Assembly: GCF_022810305.1 (NCBI RefSeq)
Contig: NZ_JALGQH010000001.1
Coordinates: 1 to 64,000, forward strand
Direction of reading: 5' to 3'
Length of the DNA: 64,000 nt
DNA from: Rhodococcus sp. ARC_M6
GTDB lineage: Bacteria > Actinomycetota > Actinomycetes > Mycobacteriales > Mycobacteriaceae
Shown here in pieces: positions 53,814-61,968 of this stretch (the stretch's first letter is position 1; each line of letters starts with the position of its first letter). The notes under the pieces are model-generated. The model had not been told where the DNA came from. It saw only the letters and a list, made by a program, of their open reading frames with translations, and searched no databases. The translations under genes were made by a program, and so were the position numbers.

Positions 53814-54962
53814 ATGTCCGAGGTATACATCGTCGATGCAATCCGCACCCCGATCGGCAAGCGCGGCGGCGCACTGTCGGCTGTGCACCCCATTGACTTG
53901 GGTGCTCACGTAGTCAAGGCCGTTGTCGAGCGCACCGGCATTGATCCCGCAGACGTCGACGACGTCATCTTCGGTTGCGTCGACGCCATCGGCGGCCAGG
54001 CCGGCAACATCGCCCGTATGGCTTGGCTCGCAGCGGGATACCCGCAGCACGTCCCCGGCGTGACGGTTGACCGTCAGTGTGGTTCCAGCCAGCAGGCTGT
54101 GCACTTCGGCGCGCAGGCCATCCTATCCGGCACCGCAGATCTGATCGTTGCCGGCGGCGTTCAGAACATGAGCCAGATCCCGATCTCGGCAGCCATGATC
54201 GTCGGCCAGCAGTACGGATTCGAGACCCCGACTTCAGGTTCCGTGGGTTGGACCGAGCGTTACGGCAACCAGGAAGTCTCGCAGTTCAAGGGCGCCGAAA
54301 TGATCGCCGAGAAGTGGGACGTCAGCCGCGAAGAGCTCGAGAAGTGGGCTCTGCAGAGCCATGAGCGCGCCAAGGCCGCTATCGCAGCAGGACGCTTCGA
54401 CAACGAAATCGTCACCATGGGCGACGCGACAGTCGACGAAGGCCCGCGTGAGACCAGCCTCGAAAAGATGGCGACCCTCAAGGTCCTCGTCGAAGACGGC
54501 CGCATGACCGCTGCTGTCGCAAGCCAGATCTCGGACGGTGCCAGTGCACTGCTGCTGGCGTCGGAAGAAGCAGTCAAGAAGCACGGCCTCAAGCCGCGCG
54601 CGCGCATCCATCACCTCAGTGCACGCGGCGACGACCCCATCTTCATGCTCAGCGCGCCGATTCCGGCAACGCAGCACGCCTTGAAGAAGGCCGGCCTGAC
54701 CATCGAAGACATCGACCTGGTCGAGATCAACGAGGCTTTCGCCCCCGTCGTCCTCGCCTGGATCAAGGAAATCGGCGCAGACCCGGCCAAGGTCAACGTC
54801 AACGGCGGCGCAATCGCACTCGGCCACCCGCTCGGTGCTACCGGCACCAAGCTGATGGCAACGCTCCTCAACGAGCTCGAGCGCACCGGCGGACGCTACG
54901 GATTGCTCACCATCTGTGAGGGTGGCGGAACCGCAAACGTGACGATTATCGAGCGTCTCTGA
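53814..54962 (+). CDS. fadA6: Acetyl-CoA acyltransferase (thiolase) of the HIP pathway
   Basis: 382-residue thiolase. Nucleophile Cys89 in VDRQCGSSQQAVHFG; NEAF (EINEAFAPVVLAW), GGAIALGHPLGATG with the catalytic His, and CEGGGTAN with the second Cys complete the active site. ATG at 53814 has AGGAG 8 nt upstream. Order kstR2-fadA6 equals Rv3557c-Rv3556c. Family role: thiolysis near the end of C/D-ring degradation. Palindromic repeat copy 3 follows 8 bp after the stop. Confidence 0.92.
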   Translation: MSEVYIVDAIRTPIGKRGGALSAVHPIDLGAHVVKAVVERTGIDPADVDDVIFGCVDAIGGQAGNIARMAWLAAGYPQHVPGVTVDRQCGSSQQAVHFGAQAILSGTADLIVAGGVQNMSQIPISAAMIVGQQYGFETPTSGSVGWTERYGNQEVSQFKGAEMIAEKWDVSREELEKWALQSHERAKAAIAAGRFDNEIVTMGDATVDEGPRETSLEKMATLKVLVEDGRMTAAVASQISDGASALLLASEEAVKKHGLKPRARIHHLSARGDDPIFMLSAPIPATQHALKKAGLTIEDIDLVEINEAFAPVVLAWIKEIGADPAKVNVNGGAIALGHPLGATGTKLMATLLNELERTGGRYGLLTICEGGGTANVTIIERL

Positions 54963-54970
54963 CCTAATTG

Positions 54971-55014
54971 CTGTGCGCCTTTATTAACCGCCCGCGGTTA
55001 ATAAAGGCGCACAG
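54971..55014. repeat. Palindromic repeat copy 3 (terminator-like)
   Basis: 20-bp perfect arms CTGTGCGCCTTTATTAACCG and CGGTTAATAAAGGCGCACAG around a 4-nt centre; the most complete copy. Located between fadA6 and the DUF4333 remnant. Confidence 0.9.
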
Positions 55015-55018
55015 TGGG

Positions 55019-55225
55019 TTAGCTCTGCGGAGTATCCGCTACCTGGACGTCGAACTTCACGTTGTCACCGTCGACGCTGGTCATGGTTCCGGTGACGTCG
55101 TATTTGGTGCCCTGATCCGTCAGTGTGCAGGTGACGGTTGCATCTACCTCGGCGTCGAGACCTTCGGGGCAGGCCTCGGACCGAAGGTCCTCGCTGGTAT
55201 TAGACCCAGATTCACCTTTTCGGAC
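55019..55225 (-). pseudogene. DUF4333 domain remnant
   Basis: The 68 sense codons before TAA at 55019-55021 encode a DUF4333-like C terminus (ACPEGLDAEVDATVTCTL, then GTKYDVTGTMTSVDG). This is normally the end of a secreted or lipoprotein-anchored actinobacterial protein. The frame is closed by TGA at 55226-55228 with no start codon after it, and no signal peptide or lipobox is present upstream. I read it as the 3' remainder of a truncated gene. Confidence 0.6.
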
Positions 55226-55263
55226 TCATCGGGCACGCCATTTTTTTCTGGAGTTCTTCGAGG

Positions 55264-56661
55264 TCAGCGGCGTCGTACCGTCAGCTGGAACCCTTCGGGC
55301 ATCAGTGTCAGTCGCTCGGCCACCTTCAGTTGATATTCGGGATCCGGTTCGATGGTGTACTTCTGCAAAATTGTGCCGAGAACAAGAACTGCCTCGTGAA
55401 TCGCGAATTGTCTACCGATGCAAGCACGTTCACCGGTTCCGAAAGGCTTGTACGCGTGCGCCGGTCTGGCCTTGATGTTGGCCGGCAAGAATCGGTCCGG
55501 GTCGAAGGCTTCAGGATCGTTGCCCCACACGGGATCTCGATGCAGGGACGGGATGAGTACCAGCATCCAATCGCCCTTCTTCATTGGATACTTGCCAACC
55601 AAGGTGGTGTCCTGCCGTGCTGCGCGGGCGTAGGCCGGGGCTGTCGGCCACAGTCGCAAAGACTCGTCGAGGACGCGTCGTACATGCCGTAATTTGGCGA
55701 TCTTCTCGAACGGCGGTTCTTCCTCGCCCCAAATCTGATCGACCTCGGCCTGAGCTTTGGCGAGAACATCCGGATTTTTTGCGAGGTAATACAAGGCGAA
55801 TGACAAAGCGCCGGAAGTTGTTTCATGTCCGGCAACCAGGAATGTGACTACCTGGTGGCGAATGTTCAGTTCGTCGATTCGGTTCGGATCGTTCTCCCGG
55901 GCCGCGCGCAACATGAGTTCCAGAAGGTCTTCGTGCACCCCGCCAGGATTCTCGCGGCGAACGCGAATCACCTCGTCCACCACTTCGGCCATGTAGGCCT
56001 TGCGGACTTCGTCGCGTCGGTCGGCTCGGCGCGCGAGAAGGCGGCCGACCGCAGTCGATTTGATGAAGGTGGTCTGCTGCGAATGTGAGAGCGCACCGAT
56101 CATCGCTTTGACAAACGGATGCGGTTCTTCACGATCGAACGAGTCGAAGGAGTAGCTGAACCCGGTTCGGCCGATAGTTTCGAGCGTCAATTTGGTCATG
56201 TCGGCGGAGACGTCGACGGGGGAGTTGCTGCCGTGGTTGTCCCAGTATCCGACGAGTTCGCTCGCCACATCGAGCATCGTGCGGTGATACGAGCGCATCG
56301 CGGCCTGGCTGAACGCCGGGGCCAGGAGGTTGTGGGCTTTGCCCCAGTTGGGCTCGTGATTGTAGGCGGTGAAGAGGCCGTCGCCGCCGATGCCGCGCAG
56401 AGCTTTCACACCCGGGGCCAGGTGTTTTACAAATCGTGACTCGTCGGAGAGTTCCGCGACCATGTCTGCTCCGGACACGAACACGAATCGATTGCCGAGC
56501 ACATATCTTTCGAAGATCGGACCCAGTTCGCGGCCGATACTCACGGAGTTCTGCAGTGGTGTCCTGATGTTGATGCCGAGGACGTCGCCGACGATGGGGA
56601 GTCGCCGCGCTGGGTGCGGAATGGTGGCTTCGCCGCTAATCGGCGTTGCGTCGACGCTCAT
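55264..56661 (-). CDS. Cytochrome P450, CYP102-like heme domain without reductase
   Basis: 465 residues, almost exactly the length of the CYP102 (P450 BM3) heme domain. I-helix FLVAGHETTSGALSFALYYL, ExxR in LDESLRLWPTAPAYAR and heme loop PFGTGERACIGRQFA with the Cys ligand. It stops at LTVRRR, and no FAD/FMN reductase follows. So it needs separate redox partners, or the reductase was lost. BM3-type enzymes hydroxylate fatty acids near the chain end. ATG at 56661 has GGGGGA upstream. Divergent from a TetR gene across 95 bp with two operator-like repeats. Confidence 0.88.
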   Translation of the reverse strand: MSVDATPISGEATIPHPARRLPIVGDVLGINIRTPLQNSVSIGRELGPIFERYVLGNRFVFVSGADMVAELSDESRFVKHLAPGVKALRGIGGDGLFTAYNHEPNWGKAHNLLAPAFSQAAMRSYHRTMLDVASELVGYWDNHGSNSPVDVSADMTKLTLETIGRTGFSYSFDSFDREEPHPFVKAMIGALSHSQQTTFIKSTAVGRLLARRADRRDEVRKAYMAEVVDEVIRVRRENPGGVHEDLLELMLRAARENDPNRIDELNIRHQVVTFLVAGHETTSGALSFALYYLAKNPDVLAKAQAEVDQIWGEEEPPFEKIAKLRHVRRVLDESLRLWPTAPAYARAARQDTTLVGKYPMKKGDWMLVLIPSLHRDPVWGNDPEAFDPDRFLPANIKARPAHAYKPFGTGERACIGRQFAIHEAVLVLGTILQKYTIEPDPEYQLKVAERLTLMPEGFQLTVRRR

Positions 56662-56684
56662 CGTTGTCCCCCGAGAAGAGTTCG

Positions 56685-56740
56685 CTTACTGAATTAGTGT
56701 CTAGTACGCAAAGTACGCCTTACTGAATCGGTGTCAAGTA
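56685..56740. promoter_or_regulatory. Two 22-bp operator-like repeats in the P450-tetR gap
   Basis: CTTACTGAATTAGTGTCTAGTA (56685-56706) and CTTACTGAATCGGTGTCAAGTA (56719-56740) differ at three positions. Each has TACT...AGTA ends, an imperfect palindrome. Most likely the binding sites of the adjacent TetR protein. Confidence 0.7.
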
Positions 56741-56756
56741 GTACTCTGATTTTGCT

Positions 56757-57332
56757 ATGGCCACTCCACGAAAACGTCTGGATCGCGAGCAGCGCCGCAC
56801 GCAGTTGCTCGATATCGGTATACAACTTTTTGCCGACCGATCGTACGAGGACGTCTGGATCGAAGAGGTCGCCGAGATCGCCGGGGTGTCTCGGGGACTC
56901 ATGTACCACTACTTCCCGACCAAACGGGATTTCTTTGCGGCGATCGTCGAGCGCGAATCGAAGCATCTCCTCGACGTGACCGCGCCCGACGCGTCGCTGC
57001 CGGTCCACGAGCAAATCGCCGCTGGATTGGACGCCTACTTCGAGTACGTCAAAACCCACAGTCATGGTGTCCGTGCGATCAACATCGGCACGTTGTCAGC
57101 GGAAGCCGCGATCCGCGAGATCGTCGAACACGAATTGGCGGAGCAGCAGACGCGCATTCTCGACGCGTGGGGATTCGAGGGTGAGCGTCGAGTGCTTGCT
57201 GCCGTTGCTGTTCGGGGATGGATCGCATTCGTTCGGGCGGTCTGTCTGGACTGGCTGGATCACCCGGCAATTCCGCAGGAAGAGCTGCGGGTGATCTGCT
57301 TGCGCACGTTGGCCGGAGCGCTCGGGAATTAG
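56757..57332 (+). CDS. TetR-family regulator of the P450 gene
   Basis: 191 residues. N-terminal helix-turn-helix ADRSYEDVWIEEVAEIAGVS then RGLMYHYFPTKRDFF. The C-terminal domain has HGVRAINIGTLSAEAAIREI and VLAAVAVRGWIAFVRAV. ATG at 56757; TACTCT at 56742-56747 is a candidate -10, so the mRNA has little or no leader. Expected to repress the divergent P450 through the two repeats. Its end overlaps the convergent transporter gene by 4 bp. Confidence 0.88.
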   Translation: MATPRKRLDREQRRTQLLDIGIQLFADRSYEDVWIEEVAEIAGVSRGLMYHYFPTKRDFFAAIVERESKHLLDVTAPDASLPVHEQIAAGLDAYFEYVKTHSHGVRAINIGTLSAEAAIREIVEHELAEQQTRILDAWGFEGERRVLAAVAVRGWIAFVRAVCLDWLDHPAIPQEELRVICLRTLAGALGN

Positions 57333-58207
57333 TCGACTTCAGCAAACTTTCGCGACTTGTTGGTGATAATCGCACCGAATGCTGCTGCAAGAGGGAACAT
57401 TACGACGCCGTAGACCGCTGCCGGAACTGCCAGTTGAACGTTGTCCATCAGGCTCACTGCGATGGTGATCGCCAAAGTGCTGTTGTGGATACCGATTTCC
57501 ATGGAACTGGCGATGGCTTGACGATCCTCGAGGCCGAAGATCTTGGGTACGACGTATCCGATGGAGAGGCTCAGTACGCAGAACAAAGCTGCAACGATGC
57601 CGATGTCGAGAAGGTAGTCCGCGATGTTCGCGCGCTCCGAGATGACGGTTCCGACAATGACCAGTGCCAGCACGGCGGCAGATCCGATGCGAACCGGCTT
57701 GTCCATACGCTCGGCAAAGGCACTCGAGCGCAAGCGAACCCACATGCCGATAGCTACGGGGATCAGGACGACGGCAAAAACTTGAAGGACCTTCGTGAAC
57801 TGGAGGCCGAGGGTGCCGTCGGCATCGTCAGGTTCGAAGTAACTGAGCGCGAAGTTGGTGATCAGCGGCAGGGTGACGACGGCGATCACTGAATTGACCG
57901 CTGTGAGCGTCACATTGAGCGCGACATCGCCCCGGAAGAGATGACTGAAGAGATTGGCTGTGGTTCCGCCCGGTGACGCGGCGAGGAGCATCATGCCGAC
58001 TGCCAACAGTGGATCGAGATCGAAGAGGGTGACCAGCCCGAAGGCGGCGGCGGGCAGCAATATCAGTTGGCAGACGAGAGCGATGGACACAGCTTTGGGT
58101 GCCTTCGCAACGCGGGCAAAATCACCGACGGTCAGTGAGAGTCCGAGGCCGAACATGATGATGGCGAGCGCGACCGGCAAGCCGACCGACGTGAGAGCTG
58201 AGTCCAT
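57329..58207 (-). CDS. Bile acid:sodium symporter family (BASS) transporter
   Basis: 292 residues with about nine or ten hydrophobic helices. BASS hallmarks are LAASPGGTTANLFSHLFRGD in the first repeat and SMEIGIHNSTLAITIAVSL in the second, both of which line the sodium sites in this fold. ATG at 58207 has GGAAGAAG upstream; 28 further in-frame codons lack a ribosome site. Substrates of bacterial BASS members include bile acids, pantoate and keto acids. Location near steroid genes makes a steroid acid possible but unproven. Confidence 0.85.
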   Translation of the reverse strand: MDSALTSVGLPVALAIIMFGLGLSLTVGDFARVAKAPKAVSIALVCQLILLPAAAFGLVTLFDLDPLLAVGMMLLAASPGGTTANLFSHLFRGDVALNVTLTAVNSVIAVVTLPLITNFALSYFEPDDADGTLGLQFTKVLQVFAVVLIPVAIGMWVRLRSSAFAERMDKPVRIGSAAVLALVIVGTVISERANIADYLLDIGIVAALFCVLSLSIGYVVPKIFGLEDRQAIASSMEIGIHNSTLAITIAVSLMDNVQLAVPAAVYGVVMFPLAAAFGAIITNKSRKFAEVD

Positions 58208-58328
58208 GGGTAATGGCTTCTTCCAGTTACTTGGGGAGAATTTTACTGAAACTACCGCGATGCCCGATTCTGCGTGGCCATTTGGATACATTGGTGTATC
58301 GGGCCGTGACGGAGTGCCCGGGCACGGT

Positions 58329-58334
58329 TATCGT
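58329..58334 (+). promoter_or_regulatory. -10 element (TATCGT), leaderless DUF2277 gene
   Basis: TATCGT ends 6 nt before the ATG at 58341; no Shine-Dalgarno is present. Confidence 0.6.
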
Positions 58335-58340
58335 CGAACT

Positions 58341-58613
58341 ATGTGCCGAAACATCACCGAACTCCGTGGACTCGAACCGCCGGCCACACCGGAGGAGATC
58401 GAGGCAGCATCTCGCCAATACATACGTAAGGTGAGTGGAATCGCCAAAGTCTCCGACGCGAACCGCGATGCCTTCGAGCAGGCTGTCCGTGAGGTCACCG
58501 CGACTACGACGCGCCTGCTCAGTGAGCTCCCGCCACGTAAGCAACCGCCGCAGACTGTTCCGCCGCTGCGTCGGCCGGAGGTAGTGGCGCGGATCGCGGC
58601 ACGCGCTACCTAG
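58341..58613 (+). CDS. DUF2277 family small protein
   Basis: 90 residues starting MCRNITELRGLEPPATPEEI, the conserved opening of DUF2277, followed by RQYIRKVSGIAK and a Pro-rich C terminus. The conserved Cys2 and Arg cluster suggest nucleic-acid or metal binding but the function is unknown. The open frame extends upstream to 57954 across the divergent transporter gene; the leaderless promoter fixes the start at 58341. Four bases separate it from the next gene. Confidence 0.8.
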   Translation: MCRNITELRGLEPPATPEEIEAASRQYIRKVSGIAKVSDANRDAFEQAVREVTATTTRLLSELPPRKQPPQTVPPLRRPEVVARIAARAT

Positions 58614-58617
58614 TCCG

Positions 58618-60045
58618 GTGGACCTGACCGATATCGACGCCTGGGACGCCGATTCCCTAGCGGACCTTGCCGGTGGGCTCGAAGGGATGCTGGTCGCCCA
58701 TCGCGTCCGCGACCTGCAACACCGGTTGGCAGCACTACGCGTTGCTGCTCGAGACGACGAACTGCAAGTGCGTGCCGACGGCGAGGTGCGAGCAGCAGTG
58801 GCCGTCGCCGACGGGCATCCGCTGCAGAGGCAGATTTCTGAACTGTCGGCGCAGGTGTCCGAGTTGATAGCCGAAGCAGTTCTGGTCGGGGCAGAATTCG
58901 ACCATGCCCGCGCGTCGGTGACCGCGCCGGTGAGTGCCGATTTTCGCGATAATGTCACTCGGGTCAACAAGGATTGGCGCAATCTCTGTGCAGACGGTCA
59001 AGCAGAAATCGTCAAGAATGCTCCGGAGCTGATCGCTAACCTGGACGGTATCCCCGCTGCGGTGCGCGATGTCGCGAATCGTGCGCGAATCGACACGGAA
59101 CGTCGTCGGCTGCAAGATGACTCGATCCGCATTCAACAGGAATTGCAACGAGAGTTCTTCGGCGGACGTCTCAGCAATACCGGCGCCGGATTGTGGTACG
59201 CCCAGCGCAAACTGGAAGATCTGGACGCACTCGAGGAGTTACTGCGCGAAGATGCCGACTTCATGTTGGTCATGATGGACATGCGTTCCGGCGAACGAGG
59301 CTTCGCGGCAGTTGCCGTGGGTGATCCTGGTACCGCAGATCATCTTTCGGTGACAGTGCCGGGCCTCAATACCAACGTCAAGGATTCCATGCGCGGTATG
59401 GCACTCGAGGCGCGTCGGCTCCGGGACGAGGCCGGGCGCCAACTCCACACGGCGGGGCGTGGACACGAAAAGGTGTGCACCATCGCCTGGATTGGCTACG
59501 ACGCCCCGCAGATGACTGGCCCTGGCAAGTTCGACGTGGGCCGCGCCAGCCTCGACGTCAGCCGAGGCACCAAGGCACGGATCGCCGCCGACGCACTCAG
59601 TAGCTTCTTCCACGGGCTGCGCGCATCGTCGGTGAAGGACAATCCGCACTTCACTGCTCTCGGACACTCATACGGATCGCTCGCCACTTCCCTTGCCTTG
59701 CAACGGAATGGGTATGTGGGAGTCGCGGACGTGGTGTTCTACGGCTCGCCGGGGGTACGGGCGCGTGAAGAATCGCAGCTCGAAGTCGCGGTCGGTCACG
59801 TCTACGTCATGAAGGCAGAGGGCGACGCCATCGCCGGCTTCGGTCGCTTCGGCGGTGATCCGTCCGATTGGTCCTTTCAATGTCTTTCCACCAGAAGTGG
59901 TTACAGTCCGGACGGGATCTATCGTGAGCGTGCATTCGGTCATGCCGAATATGCCAGAACCGGAGACAACGGAGAGCTGAGAATGACCGGCTACAACCTG
60001 GCCGTCGTCATTGCCGGACTACCGGAACGGGCCGTACTGGCCTGA
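58618..60045 (+). CDS. DUF1023 alpha/beta hydrolase
   Basis: 475 residues. The N-terminal ~200 residues are helical and charged, with coiled-coil character. The C-terminal DUF1023 alpha/beta-hydrolase domain has HLSVTVPGLNTNVKDSMRGM, AWIGYDAPQ and the nucleophile elbow TALGHSYGSLATSLAL. A His near the end (RAFGHAEYAR) could complete the triad. GTG at 58618, 4 bp after DUF2277, so co-transcribed. No signal peptide. Substrate unknown. Confidence 0.8.
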   Translation: MDLTDIDAWDADSLADLAGGLEGMLVAHRVRDLQHRLAALRVAARDDELQVRADGEVRAAVAVADGHPLQRQISELSAQVSELIAEAVLVGAEFDHARASVTAPVSADFRDNVTRVNKDWRNLCADGQAEIVKNAPELIANLDGIPAAVRDVANRARIDTERRRLQDDSIRIQQELQREFFGGRLSNTGAGLWYAQRKLEDLDALEELLREDADFMLVMMDMRSGERGFAAVAVGDPGTADHLSVTVPGLNTNVKDSMRGMALEARRLRDEAGRQLHTAGRGHEKVCTIAWIGYDAPQMTGPGKFDVGRASLDVSRGTKARIAADALSSFFHGLRASSVKDNPHFTALGHSYGSLATSLALQRNGYVGVADVVFYGSPGVRAREESQLEVAVGHVYVMKAEGDAIAGFGRFGGDPSDWSFQCLSTRSGYSPDGIYRERAFGHAEYARTGDNGELRMTGYNLAVVIAGLPERAVLA

Positions 60046-60089
60046 ACACGTGTCGTGGCTACTGCACCGCGCATCTGCGCGCTGTTTCT

Positions 60090-60458
60090 TCAACGACTGG
60101 CAAAGAACCTGGTTGCGGCCTTTTCGTCCCGGTTGTTCTGCAGGAGGATGTCGAGAACGTTGCCGTGCTGATCGATGGCCCGCCACAGGTACTGACGTTT
60201 CCCGTTGATCTTCAGGGACACCTCGTCGAGGTGCCATCTGTCGTCCGGCCGGGGTGCACGTCGGCGTAAGGCGGCGGCGTATTCAGGCCCGAACGCCGCG
60301 CACCATGTCCGGATCGTCTCGTACGACACGTCGACGCCGCGAGCGCGCATGAGCACCTCGACCTCGCGGTAGGACAGTGGGAACCGGTGATATAACCACA
60401 CACAATGGGCGATGATCTCCCGGGGAAACCGGTAGCCCTTGTATGTCGACGACATCAT
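60090..60458 (-). mobile_element. Truncated IS6-family transposase fragment
   Basis: Begins MMSSTYKGYRFPREIIAHCV, then LSYREVEVLMRARGVDVSYE, DRWHLDEVSLKINGKRQYLW with the first catalytic Asp, and ends at ATRFFASR. The second Asp and Glu of the DDE triad are absent, so it is inactive. No terminal inverted repeat was recognised on either side; the 3' boundary is within ~50 bp of 60090. Confidence 0.8.
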
Positions 60459-61445
60459 CGAATCCGTTCCGGCCGAAGCAATCTCACCAAGTTGAGAGTG
60501 CATCTTCTTTTCGTGCTTGTACATGTCCGTTGTCGGCTGCCGGCTGGTGGACACGGTGCGCCGGGCTGAGCGCACGACGGCCTCGTCGATCATCCGGCCG
60601 GACTTGTCTACGATGGCACCGCGACCAGCTGCCACACCGGCTTCGAAGCGTTCGAGCATCTGATGTGCCTCGTCGATCGCTCTAACGGACGGCGTAAACA
60701 CCTTGTGTACCAGGGCAACCTGGCTCGGGTGAATACAGGCCCGGCCGAAGAACCCTTGTCGCCGCGCTCGTTCGGTGGACACCTGTAGAGTGTCGAGGTC
60801 GTGAGTGTTGATCGATACCGGCGCGACGGGAGGCGTCGATCCGGCTCCGGCACAGGCGAATACGATCTGGTTGCGCGCCCACGCAGTCTCCGACTCGTCC
60901 GGGCCGGGGTCCAGACCCACTGCAGCACAGAGGTCGTATTCACCCAGTTGCACTCGCGCTACACGGGGAATGCTGAGCAGGTCATCGATCCGACGTACCG
61001 CTTCCGGTGTCTCGATCAACGGGGAAACCAGTAGAGAGTTGTTCAACTGCGTGTCGGCAACTCTCTCGAGGTCGGTCAGGCTGGCCTTGGCCAGGACGAT
61101 TCCGGTGAGTGAGTAGCCGGTGCCGAGGGACGACAGGTCTTCTTCGCCGAGGTGGCCGGGGTTGATTCGTACCCATAGTTCGACGCCGGTGTCGGCCCTG
61201 TGTTGGCTCAGGAAGTCGACAACATTCTGGCGCGCTCGAGCTTTGGCTGCGAGGGGCACTGCGTCTTCCAAATCGAGGATGACTGCGTCGGCGCCCGATG
61301 CGATGGCCTTGTCGAATCGTTCCGGTGCGGTCCCCGGGACGTAGAGGTACGACCGCGGGAGCGGCCGGTTTTCCTCGTCGCGTACGGCGATGGTGTCCAG
61401 GATTTCTTCGTACGCGCAGTCGGCTCGTGTACTGACCTGAATCAT
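60090..61445 (-). CDS. CitE-like CoA-ester lyase fused in frame to a truncated IS6 transposase
   Basis: 451 codons. Residues 1 to ~300 are a HpcH/HpaI-CitE domain: RSYLYVPGTAPERFDKA, ADAVILDLEDAVPL with the metal-binding Asp/Glu, VRINPGHLGEEDL, QLGEYDLCAAVG and RACIHPSQVALVHKVF. After a ~30-residue junction, residues 330-451 are the first half of an IS6-family transposase. The fusion looks like an insertion into the 3' end of the lyase gene; the lyase core is complete, so activity may remain. ATG at 61445 with AGGAG upstream. CitE-like proteins cleave or hydrolyse acyl-CoA esters such as citramalyl- or malyl-CoA. Confidence 0.75.
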   Translation of the reverse strand: MIQVSTRADCAYEEILDTIAVRDEENRPLPRSYLYVPGTAPERFDKAIASGADAVILDLEDAVPLAAKARARQNVVDFLSQHRADTGVELWVRINPGHLGEEDLSSLGTGYSLTGIVLAKASLTDLERVADTQLNNSLLVSPLIETPEAVRRIDDLLSIPRVARVQLGEYDLCAAVGLDPGPDESETAWARNQIVFACAGAGSTPPVAPVSINTHDLDTLQVSTERARRQGFFGRACIHPSQVALVHKVFTPSVRAIDEAHQMLERFEAGVAAGRGAIVDKSGRMIDEAVVRSARRTVSTSRQPTTDMYKHEKKMHSQLGEIASAGTDSMMSSTYKGYRFPREIIAHCVWLYHRFPLSYREVEVLMRARGVDVSYETIRTWCAAFGPEYAAALRRRAPRPDDRWHLDEVSLKINGKRQYLWRAIDQHGNVLDILLQNNRDEKAATRFFASR

Positions 61446-61786
61446 TTATCTCCTGTCTGGGACAGTCGCTAGGCAACCGTCCGACTGGACTAAGTCAAGG
61501 ATGACCGTCCAACTTATGCAATTCGGATCAAGGTAACGCAGCCCAGGCATTCACGGCGGATTTACCATAAAGAATATCGACGAATAATTCAACCGACTGA
61601 CACGTATGATTATCGGGCGACCATACGACTCGCGGTCTAGAAAATCATCCTGGCCTGCATCATTGACATATTAGTCAGGTTGTTGCCAGAAAAGGAAGGG
61701 GGTCGGACGAACAATTCCCGGATCGCGCTCCATGTTCCTGCGCAGTAAATTCTCGACCATCCAGCGGTTTTTCGAATTCTCAATCT
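61446..61786. other. AT-rich intergenic region upstream of the CitE-IS fusion
   Basis: About 340 bp without an ORF of coding character. Contains the promoter region of the lyase gene but no operator was recognised. Confidence 0.4.
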
Positions 61787-61890
61787 CATTAACAACAAAT
61801 GCGACGTCATTGACAACAAACATGACGCCAATAACAATAAGGATGGGTCATTAACAACGAATTCGACGGCATTAACAACAAATACGGGTG
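61787..61890. repeat. Five-unit 21-bp direct repeat array
   Basis: Units begin at 61787, 61808, 61829, 61849 and 61870 (periods 21, 21, 20, 21). Consensus about CATTAACAACAAATNCGACG; each unit keeps the A/C-rich half. Two-helical-turn phasing resembles iterons or an array of regulator sites. It is just beyond the terminator of the LysR gene. Confidence 0.75.
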
Positions 61891-61925
61891 TGATCCCCGA
61901 GATTCCCGGAGGGATTACACCCGTA
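61883..61925 (-). terminator. Intrinsic terminator of the LysR gene
   Basis: 15-bp stem TACGGGTGTGATCCC / GGGATTACACCCGTA with one G-U pair and a 13-nt loop. On the minus strand it is followed by TTTGTTGTTAATG, provided by the last repeat unit of the neighbouring array. Confidence 0.8.
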
Positions 61926-61968
61926 CGACGTCACATCATGGCGTGGTGGATTAGGCGAGGTTCCGTCG

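Noticed and set aside
61787-61890. CRISPR array
   Set aside because: Units are head-to-tail with no unique spacers, the period is only 21 bp, and no cas gene is present.
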